From assembly GCA_028716385.1 (NCBI GenBank), contig JAQUPX010000003.1, positions 335,910 through 399,909 on the forward strand: 64,000 nt of DNA, read 5' to 3'. Shown piece after piece: positions 26,621-36,056 of the stretch. The position numbers and the translations under genes are program-made. Positions within the stretch are counted from its first letter, which is position 1. Each line of letters begins with the position of its first letter. The DNA comes from a bacterium. Its GTDB lineage: Bacteria > Hydrothermota > UBA3073 > JACQXS01 > JAQTXJ01. The notes beneath the pieces were generated by a model. That model was not told the origin of the DNA and did not search any database. It saw nothing but the letters and a program-made list of their open reading frames with translations.

Positions 26621-26737
26621 TTGACTTTATTATATAAATCAGTTAAATTGTCCTTAATTATAATTTTAAATTACTAAAAGAAGGGATTGCAAAACCTTAA
26701 GTAAGGATGTTATCCCGAAAGAAATGAGGGGGAAACT
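26621..26737 (+). promoter_or_regulatory. promoter and structured leader of glycogen synthase gene
   Basis: TTGACT 26621-26626, 17-bp spacer, TAAATT 26644-26649. The leader that follows has GGGAT (about 26682) able to pair with ATCCC (about 26712), enclosing a small CCTT-AAGT-AAGG hairpin. This does not match a riboswitch class I can name. A further hairpin (GCAAAG/CTTTGC, 26575-26602) lies upstream of the promoter. Confidence 0.5.
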
Positions 26738-28522
26738 ATGGCTTCTGAACTAAAACCACAAGCTGATTATGCTTTTGAGATTTCATGGGAAGTGTGTAAT
26801 AAAGTAGGCGGAATTTACACGGTAATTAGAGAAAAAGCTCCTTTTATGGTAAATTGCTATAAAAATTACTTTGCAGTAGGTCCATACCTCGGGAATAATT
26901 CACTCAAAGAATTCAGGGAAGAAAAGCCGCCACAGGAATGGGCCGGGATTTTCAAATCCCTTGCAATTGCAGGAGTAGAATGTCATTATGGGAAATGGCT
27001 AATTCCGGGCGAACCTAATGCAATACTGATAGGGTTTGATAAACTTCTTTCAATGAAAAATAGCGTAAAAGCAGAATTATGGGAAAATTATAAAGTAGAT
27101 TCACTGAGAAGCGGATGGGATTTTGAAGAACCAATGTTATGGTCAAAAGGAGTAACAATGATCCTTGATAGATTGGGCAAGTTATACGCTAAAGACAAAA
27201 TAGTTGCTCACTGTCACGAATGGCTTGCAGGTTTTATAGTATTGAACCTGAACGCACTGAAATCAAAAATTAAAACGATATTTACAACTCACGCTACAAT
27301 GTTGGGAAGAAGTTTGGCAGGTAGTGGGGAAGCATTCTATGAAAATTTGGGATCCGTAAATCCCGAAGAAGCTGCTTATAAATTACATGTCGAAGATAAA
27401 TTCACCGTGGAAAGAGCAACTGCCCAAACTTGTGATATTTTTACAACCGTTTCAGAAGTTACTGCAGTTGAAGCCGAAAAAATACTCGGTAGAAAACCGG
27501 ATATTTTATTACTCAACGGAATGAACTCTACTGCTTTCCCTACTATAGAAGAAACTTCTATCAAACACGTTTTCAACCGTGATAAAATAAGAGAATTCCT
27601 GAAATACTATTTTTTGCCGTACTACAAAATGGATGTCAGCAAAAATCTAATTTTCTATACTTCCTGTAGATATGAATTTAAAAATAAAGGTCTTGACGTA
27701 CTTATTGAAGCGCTTGCCAAATTGGACAAAGAACTTCAGGATGAGCAGCCTAAAGATAATGTTATCGTTTTCTTCTGGGTTCCTATGGCGGTTAAACGAA
27801 TAAAATCCACATTATTGGAAAATAGGAATTATTATTTCCGCATCAAAGAGTATGTAAATAAACACATAGATGAATTAAGCATGAAAATAACGGACGAGTT
27901 TATCTCCGCAAAAGAGACGGATAAATCATCCGAGGCTATTAATCAGTTTATGCAAAATATAAGAAAAGAAACTCTTCATTTCAAAAGAAGCGGGAACCCC
28001 CCGATAGTAACTCATGAAATTGAAAATGAAGAATTTGATGCAGTAATATCCGCACTAAAGGCACACGGACTTGATAACAGCGAAGAAAGCAAAGTAAAAG
28101 TAATCGTTTATCCTGTCTACCTTACAGGAAACGATGGATTATCCGATTTGTTTTATTACGATGCCATTGCAGGCGCTCATTTAGGCGTATTCCCAAGCTA
28201 TTACGAACCATGGGGATATACTCCGCTGGAATCCGGAGCCTTAGGTGTCCCGGCAATAACGACGGATTTAGCCGGATTCGGGAAATTCATAGAATCACAA
28301 AAAACATGGGCTAAAAAAGGTATATACTTGTTGAAACGATTAGGCGTAAAACGCGAAGACGTTGTTGAACAACTATATAAACTTATGTCTGACTTTTTCC
28401 ATCTATCACACGAAGACAGGGTAAACCAAAAAATAATAGCGAAAGAATTAACCGGGCTTGTTGAATGGAAAATCCTTGTCTGTAACTATATCCAGGCACA
28501 TAATATGGCGCTGGGGAAATAA
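26738..28522 (+). CDS. GT3-family (eukaryote-type) glycogen synthase
   Basis: ADYAFEISWEVCNKVGGIYTVIREKA at the N-terminus is the GT3 glycogen synthase signature. Other conserved blocks are IVAHCHEWLAGFIVLNL, TIFTTHATMLGRSLAGSG, FTTVSEVTAVEAEKILGRKPDILLLNGMN and GVFPSYYEPWGYTPLESGALGVPAITTDLAGFGKF. GT3 enzymes elongate glycogen from UDP-glucose and are typical of eukaryotes and some FCB-group bacteria. 594 residues; GAGGGGGA ribosome site. It has its own promoter, apart from the upstream GT4/GH57 pair. Confidence 0.9.
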   Translation: MASELKPQADYAFEISWEVCNKVGGIYTVIREKAPFMVNCYKNYFAVGPYLGNNSLKEFREEKPPQEWAGIFKSLAIAGVECHYGKWLIPGEPNAILIGFDKLLSMKNSVKAELWENYKVDSLRSGWDFEEPMLWSKGVTMILDRLGKLYAKDKIVAHCHEWLAGFIVLNLNALKSKIKTIFTTHATMLGRSLAGSGEAFYENLGSVNPEEAAYKLHVEDKFTVERATAQTCDIFTTVSEVTAVEAEKILGRKPDILLLNGMNSTAFPTIEETSIKHVFNRDKIREFLKYYFLPYYKMDVSKNLIFYTSCRYEFKNKGLDVLIEALAKLDKELQDEQPKDNVIVFFWVPMAVKRIKSTLLENRNYYFRIKEYVNKHIDELSMKITDEFISAKETDKSSEAINQFMQNIRKETLHFKRSGNPPIVTHEIENEEFDAVISALKAHGLDNSEESKVKVIVYPVYLTGNDGLSDLFYYDAIAGAHLGVFPSYYEPWGYTPLESGALGVPAITTDLAGFGKFIESQKTWAKKGIYLLKRLGVKREDVVEQLYKLMSDFFHLSHEDRVNQKIIAKELTGLVEWKILVCNYIQAHNMALGK

Positions 28523-28650
28523 GAATATACAGGAAATAGCCGGAATTCAAACGTCTAAGTAAACAGTTAGTATCAATAGTTCCAAATAAACTATTATAAG
28601 TTAAAATTACCCGATAGATAATGGCAAGCAAATAATTTTCCCGTCTGCCT

Positions 28651-30408
28651 ATGGAAGAAAAACTGTTTTTACTTACAAATAAGAAAGGTAATTACCTTGC
28701 ACTTGGCAATCCCGAATTTTCTAATTTTTTAGGCGCATTTCACTTCCTACCCGAAAAATGGACTCTATATAAAACAATAGAAAATATAAGTATTGATTTA
28801 CCCCCAGAAAACATAATAAATAATTATGATTCCATAGAAAGAATAAACGGCAAAACTAAAGAAAAGTTTTGTTATACAGATAACGATATAATTTATGAAG
28901 TTACTAACTATACCGGTTATATAAATATAGATTTAGACTTCAGAGAAATATATGATTTTGATGATACAAATAGAATTTATGAAATTACACGGGAAAATGA
29001 CAACTTAAAAATATTATACAAAAAAGACGGAAAATCTTTGACCATCAATGGAGTAGAAGAATATATAAATATAGGGCAATGGACAAAAAAAGAATATCCA
29101 TATGATAGAGAAAGAAACGGCAAATCTGAATTCTACATTTATAAAGCACTAAAAATTAAAGTCCAAAACAACATAAAACTAGTATTTAGTTTTGAAGTAA
29201 CTCAAGCTTCCAGCTTGAGCAGCAGTAGTTCAAGCTTCCAGCTTGAAAGTTCTAGCCACAAGCAAGATGCTTGTGATACAAAAGTAACTCAAGCTTCTAG
29301 CTTGAGCAATGAAACAAATGCGTTAATGTCGCTTGTAACGGATACGCCCGCCGGGATAGGGATATTTGCAGGGTTCCCATGGTTTTTCCAGTTCTGGGCA
29401 AGAGACGAATTAATATCTACCGGTGGATTAATAGCGGCAAAACAATATGAATTGGCTAAATCCATATTATCCCGTTATCTTAACAGTATTCTTGAAGACG
29501 GCAGATTATCAAATTGGTATGCTCCTTCTCCCCCATCCCTCGGCAGCGCCGATGCTATCGGATGGCTTTTTCAAAGATTATTATTTCTCCTGAAAACATT
29601 AAACTCAAAGCATTCTTTGAATAAACATTTCTCAAAAAAAGAACTTACTGCAATAGAAAAAAAATTATGTAATAGTGTTGACAACATATATCGTAATTAT
29701 GGACAAAATGGCTTAATTCGGAACAATAAAAAGGAAACATGGATGGATACAATCCCCCGGGCAGGCTATAGGATAGAAATACAGGCACTGCAACTCTCTA
29801 TGCTTAAAGCCATAAAATATATATCCACATTAACAAAAACCAACACGTCAAAATATACTAAAATGGAGCAGGAATTAAAAAAAGAAGTTAAAAGCAAATT
29901 TTTTGTAAATGCTATGCTTTATGACGGCATAGATGAATCCGGCAATCTCGACACAACAATAAGACCAAATATTTTTATCGCCGGTTATTTATATCCTGAA
30001 TTGCTTACTAAAAACGAGTGGAAATCAGTGTTTTCGGAAGCACTTAAAAAATTATGGCTTGAATGGGGCGGATTATCTACAATAGACATACATAACCCTT
30101 TATATTGTGAAGAATATACGGGACAGGACGATAAAAGCTATCACAACGGCGATTCATGGTTCTTTGTTAATAATCTTGCAGCTATATCTATGTATAGGAT
30201 TGACAAAGTTCATTTTAATCCTTATATAAAAAATATATTGAAAGCTTCAACAACCGAAATGTTATCTTATGGATTTATAGGTCATTGCGCAGAATTATCT
30301 TCTGCAAAAAAATTAAACCCCTGCGGGTGTCTTGCACAGGCATGGAGCGCGGCAACACTTGTAGAATTAACCAGCGAGGTGAAAAATGGAAATATTAAAA
30401 TTAAATGA
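28651..30408 (+). CDS. GH133-type glycogen debranching enzyme with palindrome insertion
   Basis: The C-terminal region matches amylo-alpha-1,6-glucosidases: TPAGIGIFAGFPWFFQFWARDELISTGGLI, then RLSNWYAPSPPSLGSADAIGWLFQRL, GYRIEIQALQLSML and WGGLSTIDIHNPLYCEEYTGQDDKSYHNGDSWFFVNN. The N-terminal domain is about 180 residues. At residues about 184-220 the protein has a serine-rich tract (VTQASSLSSSSSSFQLESSS, then HKQDACDTKVTQASSLSN) encoded by four perfect palindromes, apparently an in-frame insertion between the two domains. No ribosome site is obvious at the ATG. Hydrolyses alpha-1,6 branch points. Confidence 0.85.
   Translation: MEEKLFLLTNKKGNYLALGNPEFSNFLGAFHFLPEKWTLYKTIENISIDLPPENIINNYDSIERINGKTKEKFCYTDNDIIYEVTNYTGYINIDLDFREIYDFDDTNRIYEITRENDNLKILYKKDGKSLTINGVEEYINIGQWTKKEYPYDRERNGKSEFYIYKALKIKVQNNIKLVFSFEVTQASSLSSSSSSFQLESSSHKQDACDTKVTQASSLSNETNALMSLVTDTPAGIGIFAGFPWFFQFWARDELISTGGLIAAKQYELAKSILSRYLNSILEDGRLSNWYAPSPPSLGSADAIGWLFQRLLFLLKTLNSKHSLNKHFSKKELTAIEKKLCNSVDNIYRNYGQNGLIRNNKKETWMDTIPRAGYRIEIQALQLSMLKAIKYISTLTKTNTSKYTKMEQELKKEVKSKFFVNAMLYDGIDESGNLDTTIRPNIFIAGYLYPELLTKNEWKSVFSEALKKLWLEWGGLSTIDIHNPLYCEEYTGQDDKSYHNGDSWFFVNNLAAISMYRIDKVHFNPYIKNILKASTTEMLSYGFIGHCAELSSAKKLNPCGCLAQAWSAATLVELTSEVKNGNIKIK
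29196..29310. repeat. four in-frame palindromic elements inside GH133 gene
   Basis: Each hairpin has an 8-bp perfect stem and a 3-base loop: 29201-29219 (CTCAAGCT/AGCTTGAG), 29229-29247 (TTCAAGCT/AGCTTGAA), 29257-29275 (CACAAGCA/TGCTTGTG) and 29288-29306 (CTCAAGCT/AGCTTGAG). The first and last are near-identical and both follow GTAA. They keep the reading frame. Confidence 0.85.
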
Positions 30409-31456
30409 ACTTTTTGAAAAACTTTCCTCCGAAGACAAAAAGTTGTTCAATAACATCTTCAAAATGTCAAAAGGAACCGGCGAACTTGCTATCCCTCAGG
30501 AAATGCACGATTGGATAAAACCGCGATTCGGAGAGATTTCAACAGTAGAAAAACAGGATATTTTACAGGTAGTAAACAATATAACTCATGAAGGAGCACT
30601 CTTTAATCACTTACGCTCTAAAAGGCCCATAGAAGCAAAAACGGACGAGAACGAAGAAAAAACATTACAGGAAACAAAAGGATGCGCGTTCTGTGACCCG
30701 CTGAAACTAACACCGGCAGATACATTTGGAAGAGTCAAAGGAAAACATTGTATAACGGCAAGCAACATCGCAAAATATGATGGGTTACACGGACTCGTAA
30801 TTTTTGACGAACATTATCCTTTTGTATTTGAAGCAGAAAGAATTAATGATTATTTGAGTACGGCACAAGAATGGTTGAAACAAGCTCATAAAAATTATAA
30901 CGAAGCTGTATTCCCTTTTATTATGTGGAACTGCACATGGAGAGCAGGCGCTTCCGTTATTCACGGGCATATGCAAACGCTTTTGTCGGAAACTCCTTAT
31001 CCTAAAATAGAAGCCCTTAACACCAATGCAAATAACTATTTCAAAAAATATAACAGGAATTATTGGCAGGATTTATTCTATATACATAATGTTTTAGGCC
31101 TTGGAATACAGCCAAAACCGGGCATAAACGTTATGTCATATCTTACCCCGGTAAAAGAAAAAGAATTATTGATTAACGCCCAAAACTTAGATTCTAATCT
31201 CGGTGCCACTTTAGCAAGTTTGTTAAAATGCTACTATAATATTGGAGTACGGGCATTTAATCTTGTTATTATGATGAAACCTTTTGAATTGGCAAATCAT
31301 TCCGATTGGTCTGAACTCCCGGTAACCATAAGATTGGTTGACAGGGGTAATCTGAAAAACAAAACTACGGATATTGGAGCAATGGAACTTTATGCCTGTA
31401 GTGTAATAGAAACAGACCCATTCAAAACAATAGAATCATTGAAACAATATATTTAA
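30386..31456 (+). CDS. GalT/HIT-superfamily nucleotidyltransferase
   Basis: 356 residues with CAFCDP (about residue 94), a zinc-site-like motif, and the HIT-type catalytic VIHGHMQTLLSE (about 193), plus VMMKPFELANHSDWSELPVTIRLVDRG near the end. This fits the galactose-1-phosphate uridylyltransferase / ADP-glucose phosphorylase superfamily. Next to glycogen genes, a sugar-phosphate nucleotidyl transfer is likely; the exact substrate is not readable. Starts 23 bases before the end of the GH133 gene, with a GAGGTGAAA ribosome site. Confidence 0.75.
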   Translation: MEILKLNELFEKLSSEDKKLFNNIFKMSKGTGELAIPQEMHDWIKPRFGEISTVEKQDILQVVNNITHEGALFNHLRSKRPIEAKTDENEEKTLQETKGCAFCDPLKLTPADTFGRVKGKHCITASNIAKYDGLHGLVIFDEHYPFVFEAERINDYLSTAQEWLKQAHKNYNEAVFPFIMWNCTWRAGASVIHGHMQTLLSETPYPKIEALNTNANNYFKKYNRNYWQDLFYIHNVLGLGIQPKPGINVMSYLTPVKEKELLINAQNLDSNLGATLASLLKCYYNIGVRAFNLVIMMKPFELANHSDWSELPVTIRLVDRGNLKNKTTDIGAMELYACSVIETDPFKTIESLKQYI

Positions 31457-31467
31457 AAGTCTAAGAT

Positions 31468-32616
31468 ATGACTAATGTTTCAATCGTCAGGTGTAAAGAT
31501 TACGAACAGTCAAATGTAGACACGGCAGTACAAAAGGCTTTATCTCTTATTGGAAATTTACAGGATATAATTAAACCGGGAAATAAAGTCCTTCTAAAAG
31601 TAAATCTTCTGGATGGCACAGAGCCATCAAAAGCAGTAACAACCCATCCCGCAATCGTAAAATCAATCATAGAACTTGTCAAAAAAGTCGGTGGGATACC
31701 GATTATAGCAGACTCCCCGGGTTCTTTTTCGGCAAACAAAAACAATAAAGCCATTATTAAATCGGGTATGAAAGAAATCGCGGATGCTGCCGGAATAGAA
31801 GCTCTTCAGTTTGAAAGCGTAAATAATTCTTTTGTTAAAATAAACGTTCCGAATGCCGTTCACTTGAAAACTATGTATGTAGCAAGACTTGCATTGGAAG
31901 CAGACGTAATTATTTCTATCCCGAAATTAAAGACTCACTTAAATACGTTGTATACCGGCGCAGTTAAAAATATGTTTGGCGTAATTGCGCCTAAAACCAG
32001 GGACATCGCTCATAAACTTGGGTCTTACAAAAAATTCAGTAATTCGATAATCGATATTTATTCGGCTGTAAAACCTCATTTAAACATTATGGATGCCGTT
32101 ATAGGGATGGAAGGCGAGGGACCACATAATGGCTCTCCCAAATTTGCAGGACTTGTTCTTGCTTCTTATGATGCAGTTGCTCTTGATACCGTAGCTTCAA
32201 AAATCATAGGTTTTAATCCTGCGGATATTTACACAAATTCTATCGCGGATAAAAGAGGCCTCGGTAAAGGAGATTTAAGCAAAATACGCATTTTGGGAGA
32301 AACTATAAAAGACGTAAGCGTGAATTTCAAAAAATCGGCAATAACGATAAGCAATATTCCTCCTATGTTAATGGGTATTTACAACACAGTAAGAAGAATA
32401 GAGCCTCTTGTTATTAATGATAAATGCATAAAATGCGGCGTATGCGCCGAAAGCTGCCCCGCTGAAGCAATAAAGTTGTCTCCTTATCCTATAATTAACA
32501 AAAATTTGTGTATTTCATGTTTCTGTTGTAATGAAATGTGTCCCGAAAATGCAATCACAACAAAAAAGAGTTGGCTTTTAAGGTTATACGGAAAATTAAA
32601 AGGAAAAAAGAAATGA
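31468..32616 (+). CDS. DUF362 protein with two 4Fe-4S clusters
   Basis: Residues about 30-290 are the DUF362 domain (VLLKVNLLDG, VIISIPKLKTHLNTLYTGAVKNMFG). Residues about 318-365 carry two ferredoxin motifs (CIKCGVCAESCP, CISCFCCNEMCP). Lysine-rich C-terminus. Predicted cytoplasmic iron-sulfur protein; the reaction of this family is not established. The stop overlaps the deoC start (ATGA). Confidence 0.8.
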   Translation: MTNVSIVRCKDYEQSNVDTAVQKALSLIGNLQDIIKPGNKVLLKVNLLDGTEPSKAVTTHPAIVKSIIELVKKVGGIPIIADSPGSFSANKNNKAIIKSGMKEIADAAGIEALQFESVNNSFVKINVPNAVHLKTMYVARLALEADVIISIPKLKTHLNTLYTGAVKNMFGVIAPKTRDIAHKLGSYKKFSNSIIDIYSAVKPHLNIMDAVIGMEGEGPHNGSPKFAGLVLASYDAVALDTVASKIIGFNPADIYTNSIADKRGLGKGDLSKIRILGETIKDVSVNFKKSAITISNIPPMLMGIYNTVRRIEPLVINDKCIKCGVCAESCPAEAIKLSPYPIINKNLCISCFCCNEMCPENAITTKKSWLLRLYGKLKGKKK

Positions 32617-33290
32617 AAATCAAAGACCTTTGCAAATTTATTGACCATACATTATTGAAACCTGATGCTAATAAACAGGCTATACAGAAACATATAGACG
32701 AAACAATTCAATTTGGATTCTGGTCTTGCTGTATCAACCAATACTGGGTTAAGTTTACGGCAAATGAGTTGAAAGGAACCGGGATTAAAGTCTGTTCCAT
32801 AGCAGGGTTTCCTCTTGGAGCATCAATCACAAAAGCAATAGAAGCAGAAAAATGTGTCAACAACGGGGCGGATGAAATTGATATGGTAATGAATATAGGT
32901 CTTTTAAAATCCGGTTTATATACAGAAGTGGAAAACGATATAAAAGAAGTGGTGAATGCAGTAAAAGGCAAAATCGTAAAAGTAATTATTGAAGCAGGAC
33001 TTTTATCAACGGAAGAAAAAATCAAGGCAACAAAAATCGTGTTTGAATCGGGAGCAGGTTTTGTAAAAACAAACACGGGATTTGGATATGGCGGGGCCAC
33101 TGCAGAAGATGTAAAATTGCTTCGCAATACTGTCGGTCCAAATTTCGGAGTAAAAGCATCCGGAGGAATAAGAACACTTGCCCAAACTATTGAACTTATC
33201 AGTGCGGGCGCGTCAAGAATCGGCACTTCAGCAAGTATTTCAATAGTAAACGAATATCTAAAAAAAGAAAATAGGTTAAGGGAGGATTAA
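32613..33290 (+). CDS. deoC: deoxyribose-phosphate aldolase
   Basis: Cleaves 2-deoxyribose-5-phosphate to glyceraldehyde-3-phosphate and acetaldehyde. Start set at 32613 (ATGA overlap), since an upstream extension reads into the ferredoxin gene. FIDHTLLKPDA at the N-terminus, GFPLGA, VIIEAGLL and the Schiff-base lysine in GAGFVKTNTGF (about residue 153), then GIRT and GASRIGTSAS for phosphate binding. 225 residues is normal. Confidence 0.93.
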   Translation: MKIKDLCKFIDHTLLKPDANKQAIQKHIDETIQFGFWSCCINQYWVKFTANELKGTGIKVCSIAGFPLGASITKAIEAEKCVNNGADEIDMVMNIGLLKSGLYTEVENDIKEVVNAVKGKIVKVIIEAGLLSTEEKIKATKIVFESGAGFVKTNTGFGYGGATAEDVKLLRNTVGPNFGVKASGGIRTLAQTIELISAGASRIGTSASISIVNEYLKKENRLRED

Positions 33291-33294
33291 TAAT

Positions 33295-34215
33295 ATGAAT
33301 AAAAAATTGTCTAAAAACTGCCAGAATTGGGTTAAAGAAAAGATTTATCCACACTATACGGTAAAATATGAGATTAAAAATCTTATCCACGAAAAACAAT
33401 CTCCTTTCCAGAATATAAAAATCGTAGAATCCTGCCAGTTTGGGAAAATGCTGCTTTTGGATGATATTGTCCAGTTAACCGAGGTAGATGAATTTGTTTA
33501 TCATGAGATGTTGGTTCATATCCCAATGTTAACGCATCCCGACCCGAAATTTGTCTATATCGTAGGCGGAGGCGATTGCGGAATATTACGGGAAGTTTTG
33601 AGACATCCCGTAAAGAAAGCAACTATGGTGGAGCTGGATAAAGATGTAGTTGATGAATGCCAAAAATATATGAATATAGCAGAAAATGTTTATTCAGACA
33701 AAAGAGCAGACATAATATGCGCGGAAGCAAGCATAACTCTGGAAAAAAGCAAAGATACTTATGATATAATGCTGGTAGATTCAACCGACCCTGTTGGAGA
33801 AGCAGTAAAATTGTTTACACCTGAGTTTTATAGAAATGCTTATTCGCGTATGAGCGATGACGGGATGATAGTTACGCAAAGCGGTTCTCCCGTGTTTCAA
33901 CCGACTATGCTACAAATGGTAGTTGATAATATGAAAGCAGTATTCCCGGTTGTTAAAGTTTATACCGCAATCATACCGACTTATCCCGGGATTTATTGGT
34001 CTTTCACGGTCGGCTCAAAAAAACTTATTCCCGGTGAAGTAAAAATTGAGGAACTAAATAAGAGAATAAAAGAACGAAACTTAAGTTTCAAGTATTATAA
34101 TTCTGAACTGCACCAGTCCTGCTTTGTTTTGCCGGAATTCGTCAAATCTACCATCTCAAAGAAACTGCCTTACGGAATTTTTAAGTCTAAAGATGTAATC
34201 TGGAATTTGGATTAA
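33295..34215 (+). CDS. speE: polyamine aminopropyltransferase (spermidine synthase)
   Basis: Transfers aminopropyl from decarboxylated S-adenosylmethionine to putrescine. Motifs: YHEMLVHIPMLTHPDPKFVYIVGGGDCGILREVLRHP (dcSAM-binding GGGDG variant with Cys), EVDKDVV-like VELDKDVVDEC, and DIMLVDSTDPVGEAVKLF containing the catalytic Asp. 306 residues; GGGAGGA ribosome site four bases after deoC. With the decarboxylase at 36057 it supports polyamine synthesis. Confidence 0.92.
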   Translation: MNKKLSKNCQNWVKEKIYPHYTVKYEIKNLIHEKQSPFQNIKIVESCQFGKMLLLDDIVQLTEVDEFVYHEMLVHIPMLTHPDPKFVYIVGGGDCGILREVLRHPVKKATMVELDKDVVDECQKYMNIAENVYSDKRADIICAEASITLEKSKDTYDIMLVDSTDPVGEAVKLFTPEFYRNAYSRMSDDGMIVTQSGSPVFQPTMLQMVVDNMKAVFPVVKVYTAIIPTYPGIYWSFTVGSKKLIPGEVKIEELNKRIKERNLSFKYYNSELHQSCFVLPEFVKSTISKKLPYGIFKSKDVIWNLD

Positions 34216-34350
34216 TCGTAGTTAAGAAGTATTTGTTCCTTGTACTTTTCTATCTAACCGGTATGCTTCGCAGGTAAAACCTGTCCACCTCTGGGGGAGA
34301 GATATCCGCGTTCCCTACCTAAAATCCTAAAAAACCACAAACTTCGTAGC

Positions 34351-34395
34351 GCGACCCTTTAGGGTCGCTTTCCTTCACTCTACTTTTTTTTCAAT
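34351..34395 (+). terminator. terminator after speE
   Basis: Perfect hairpin GCGACCCT-TT-AGGGTCGC (34351-34368) followed by TTTCCTT and, further on, a T-run (34384-34391) inside the end of the convergent gene. Lies between converging genes. Confidence 0.6.
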
Positions 34396-35885
34396 ACTAT
34401 GAGACTTTTTGTTGCTTTGAAATTATCCGCTTCCATACGACAGAAATAAATACCATTTGAGACTTTCTGCCCGGCATTATCCTTCCCATTCCAGAAAACT
34501 CTGTACGTGCCACATTTTTGATTATTGGCAGCTAATGTTTTAATAGTTCTACCTGTTATATCATAAATCTTAAGTGTAACCATTGCATCTTTTGGCAAAG
34601 CGTATTCAACATAAGTTCCGAAAGTAACCGGATTAGGATAATTTGGGCATAACTTAAATTGAGGATTTTTTGGCGATTGCGTTTCTTCTACCGGAATTAC
34701 CGTTTCTAAAATGGGACAGGAATCGCCATCCATCATCTGCGACAACGTCCAGAACATCATACCTTTCATATTATGGTCTGTACAATATGTTTTCTTTGCG
34801 GTTATGGAAAGCGGTGTTTCGTAGAATATAAGGCTTATATTACGGGGTTGTCCCCATATTTGTGCGGATACCAAATCATTTGTTGCCGGCGTATGCCAAT
34901 ACGAGCATTTGCCTGTATCGTCCCATGCTTCAACCATTTCAGGATTAGCGGCAAGAACCTGTTTTACCCAACTCCAGGTAACAACGTTGTCATTGGCAAT
35001 ACTATAAGTTTCACCTGCTGCTCCTCCATTTAAGTCAGTGTTGGAATATGGGGCTATAGGAGCATATCCATCACTGTTTATATCGCCCCATACGGAACCA
35101 AAACCTCCAACTCCCATCATAATCATTGAATCCGGGACGCCTGCAGACGTCCACCTATTAAGAACATACTCTATTGAATACGGGTTAGAACCTGCAGAAT
35201 ATAGAGGAGTCAAAGGTATCGGAATGAGCCATCCTCCCCACTGGGCTATGTCCAGATAAGTCATTGGCATAAATACGTCAACTGCGTTTTTGGCAGGCGC
35301 TAAATCAACGGCATCTTGCCCCTGACAGCCCGTTGGGATAGTAATAATTGCATCCGGCCAGGCTGCTCTGAGTTTCTGTGCAAGTATCACCAGTTTGGAG
35401 TAGTCAACGGCATCTTCCCAATCCAGGTCTAACCCATCAAAACCAATCGGTTGTAGTACAGCCTTAATATTTGCAACAAAACTATCAATGTTTGCCGTTG
35501 ATGTAGCTTTGTCCCAGATACTATCAGGATTAGAACCTGCTCCGCCAAGCATACACATAACTTTGCGGTTCTCAATATGCCCCGTATCTACATAACCTTT
35601 TGCAGTATTTCGCCATGCAGTCCATCCGCTACTCCAACCATCGGCCACCTCTAAAGTATATACGTTTCCTGATTTTACCGGCCATAAATAACCAAGGCTT
35701 AAATGGGTAATATGTTCCCATGGCACGTTTTGTGCAGGAACATCAGCCCACTGGTAACAAGGATGATATGCAATCACCCACATATCTTTGGCAATTGAAT
35801 CATTTGCAATCGTTGTAACGGCTAAAACAGTTCCTATTAAAAGCAATGCTACTTTTCTCAATATAGCAAATCTCAATGTTTTCAT
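34380..35885 (-). CDS. secreted GH18 chitinase-like protein with sorting domain
   Basis: Signal peptide residues 1-27. The GH18 barrel includes the catalytic DGLDLDWED (about residue 152, all of DxxDxDxE present), the neighbouring MCMLGGAG and VFMPMTYLD. C-terminus (about 415-501) is a FlgD-Ig-like sorting domain (YPNPVTFGTYVEYALPKDAMVTLKIYDITGRTIKTL, then SNGIYFCRM). Likely hydrolyses beta-1,4-linked GlcNAc polymers outside the cell. AAGGAGGAG ribosome site; a minus-strand TTGACA at 35947-35952 is a candidate -35. The sorting domain is diverged from the 0-12 kb group. Confidence 0.88.
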   Translation of the reverse strand: MKTLRFAILRKVALLLIGTVLAVTTIANDSIAKDMWVIAYHPCYQWADVPAQNVPWEHITHLSLGYLWPVKSGNVYTLEVADGWSSGWTAWRNTAKGYVDTGHIENRKVMCMLGGAGSNPDSIWDKATSTANIDSFVANIKAVLQPIGFDGLDLDWEDAVDYSKLVILAQKLRAAWPDAIITIPTGCQGQDAVDLAPAKNAVDVFMPMTYLDIAQWGGWLIPIPLTPLYSAGSNPYSIEYVLNRWTSAGVPDSMIMMGVGGFGSVWGDINSDGYAPIAPYSNTDLNGGAAGETYSIANDNVVTWSWVKQVLAANPEMVEAWDDTGKCSYWHTPATNDLVSAQIWGQPRNISLIFYETPLSITAKKTYCTDHNMKGMMFWTLSQMMDGDSCPILETVIPVEETQSPKNPQFKLCPNYPNPVTFGTYVEYALPKDAMVTLKIYDITGRTIKTLAANNQKCGTYRVFWNGKDNAGQKVSNGIYFCRMEADNFKATKSLIVLKKK

Positions 35886-36014
35886 ATTCTCCTCCTTATT
35901 TTAATCTTTATCATAATCTAAAAGTTTTTATCTGTTCTACAATGAATGTCAAGGGAAATAATTGGTATGTGCGTAGCAGAAAGAGCACTTTAACAAAAAA
36001 ATTAAAAAAAAGTT

Positions 36015-36042
36015 TTGACAAAACATTTTTTAAGAATATGTT
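36015..36042 (+). promoter_or_regulatory. promoter for decarboxylase gene
   Basis: TTGACA 36015-36020, 16-bp spacer, TATGTT 36037-36042. Transcription would begin only about 7 bases before the ATG at 36057, and no purine-rich ribosome site is present, so the mRNA may be effectively leaderless. Confidence 0.5.
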
Positions 36043-36056
36043 CCCCCCAGCATTAA

